Below, in pieces: positions 63,316 to 64,000 of a stretch of DNA of 64,000 nt. Position 1 is the first letter of the stretch; each line of letters starts with the position of its first letter. This DNA is from Paramecium sonneborni (taxonomy: Eukaryota; Ciliophora; Oligohymenophorea; Peniculida; Parameciidae), in assembly GCA_905182985.1 (NCBI GenBank), contig CAJJDN010000117.1, forward strand, positions 125,538 through 189,537, written 5' to 3'. Below the pieces are notes generated by a model, which saw only the letters and a list, made by a program, of their open reading frames with translations, did not search any database and was not told the DNA's origin. Both the position numbers and the translations under genes were made by a program.

Positions 63316-64000
63316 TCAAATTGATTCTGCCAAACCCTTTTCTTATATAAGTTCCTCTTCAGTTACTTTGAGTTTTTGTTTAGAAAAGTCACTCAATTCT
63401 AAATTTGAAACAATTTCATATTTAAATGCTCCAAGACATCTAATTGGATATGAAAAACACAATCCATTTTAAATTCCATATTCTCCATTTGAAAGAACTC
63501 CAAGTGATAATAAAGTATCTTCTCTTCCATTAAACCAATCTTTTATATGATCTATAATAATTATTAATAAAAAAAGACCTTTTACAGCATTTGCAGCAGA
63601 AAAAACACTACTATTACCTCTAGCATTTAAAACTTCTGCTCCTCTTTTTTGAATTCTTTCTATAAACTGTCCTTAATCTGATAAAACAAAAGATTATCCA
63701 TCTGCTGTTGCATGTTCAATTGATGGATATTAAGTAGTAGAATGATTCCCCCAAATTATTATATTCTTAAGGCTACTTAAAGGTTTATTTAATGTTTAAG
63801 CAACTTAAGCATATGCTCTATTCTAATCTAAACGAGTTAAACAAGTAAAATTTTAACGAGGAATTCTAAATTAAAATTGTTAATATACTTAGTTGCATAT
63901 CTACTTAAAATTAAACAATTAGTATTTGCAGGATTTGCAACAACTAAACATTTTACATCTTCTTTTCCTACTTCCTATAATGCTTCTCCTTACTCTTTAA
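63316..64000 (-). CDS. MDH1: Cytosolic-type malate dehydrogenase, 5' end missing
   Basis: Reverse gene with TGA at 63316; the start lies beyond the right edge. One 23-nt intron joins SRYATK to IPRQNF. The sequence has CLVVANPANTNCLIL, FTCLTRLDQNRAYAQVA, LKNIIIWGNHSTTQYPSIEH with the catalytic His, and SLGVLSNGEYGIQNGLCFSY, in the order and spacing of the cytosolic and chloroplast-type MDH group. It interconverts malate and oxaloacetate with NAD(P). About 220 residues of roughly 330 are in the window. Confidence 0.93.

Noticed and set aside
1..64000. tRNA, rRNA, CRISPR arrays, bacterial operons and telomere repeats
   Set aside because: Looked for GC-richer cloverleaf segments, regular spacer repeats and C4A2-type or C3A3-type repeats on both strands; none seen by eye.

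Overview
The window looks like macronuclear DNA of a ciliate close to Paramecium. Three things point there. In every recognisable gene TAA and TAG occur inside the reading frame at conserved or Gln-rich positions and only TGA ends proteins (ciliate code, table 6). Genes are cut by very short introns, mostly 20-32 nt, mostly GTA...TAG. One gene (38474-39633) encodes a trichocyst matrix protein, a secretory-organelle component typical of Paramecium. The DNA is very AT-rich and gene-dense. All coordinates and products below use table 6, with introns removed by hand. For most intron-containing genes the exon total divides exactly by three, which supports the models.

Layout. 1-10.7 kb: 3' part of a DNAAF5/HEATR2-like dynein assembly factor, an ABCC-type transporter, a divergent tail-poor myosin, and two small reverse genes, one a membrane RING-H2 protein. 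11.7-19 kb: a ULK/Atg1-like kinase, a Kv-beta/aldo-keto reductase, an uncertain gene, a zinc-motif gene, and a mitochondrial 2-oxoglutarate/malate-type carrier. A 1.24-kb segment containing the zinc-motif gene appears twice, separated by a single N, probably an assembly join artefact. 19-32.3 kb (all reverse): two very large proteins with a signal peptide and a C-terminal membrane segment, flanking three unrecognised genes. 32.3-37.9 kb: mostly empty, with a secreted Cys-containing protein and a small reverse gene.

37.9-45.2 kb: an alveolin-like cortical protein, the trichocyst matrix protein, ribosomal protein S13 (uS15) with an upstream gene that runs into it without a stop, a gene-poor stretch holding a relic of a P5-type ATPase, ribosomal S15a (uS8), and a SAXO-type microtubule inner protein. 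45.2-57.2 kb is densely packed: WDR7/rabconnectin-3 beta, PUS7 pseudouridine synthase, ribosomal L39, a PB1-domain protein, an unknown, an ankyrin-plus-nucleotidyltransferase poly(A) polymerase-like protein, and VPS45. 57.9-64 kb: a 1258-residue single-exon pseudokinase with C-terminal MORN repeats, a probable mitochondrial membrane protein, a small MG-starting protein, and the 3' part of cytosolic malate dehydrogenase.

There is no operon logic, as expected for a ciliate. Themes that recur are cilia and cortex (DNAAF5, SAXO, alveolin, trichocyst matrix, MORN) and membrane traffic (WDR7, VPS45, myosin). No tRNA, rRNA, CRISPR array, telomere repeat or intact transposon was seen.
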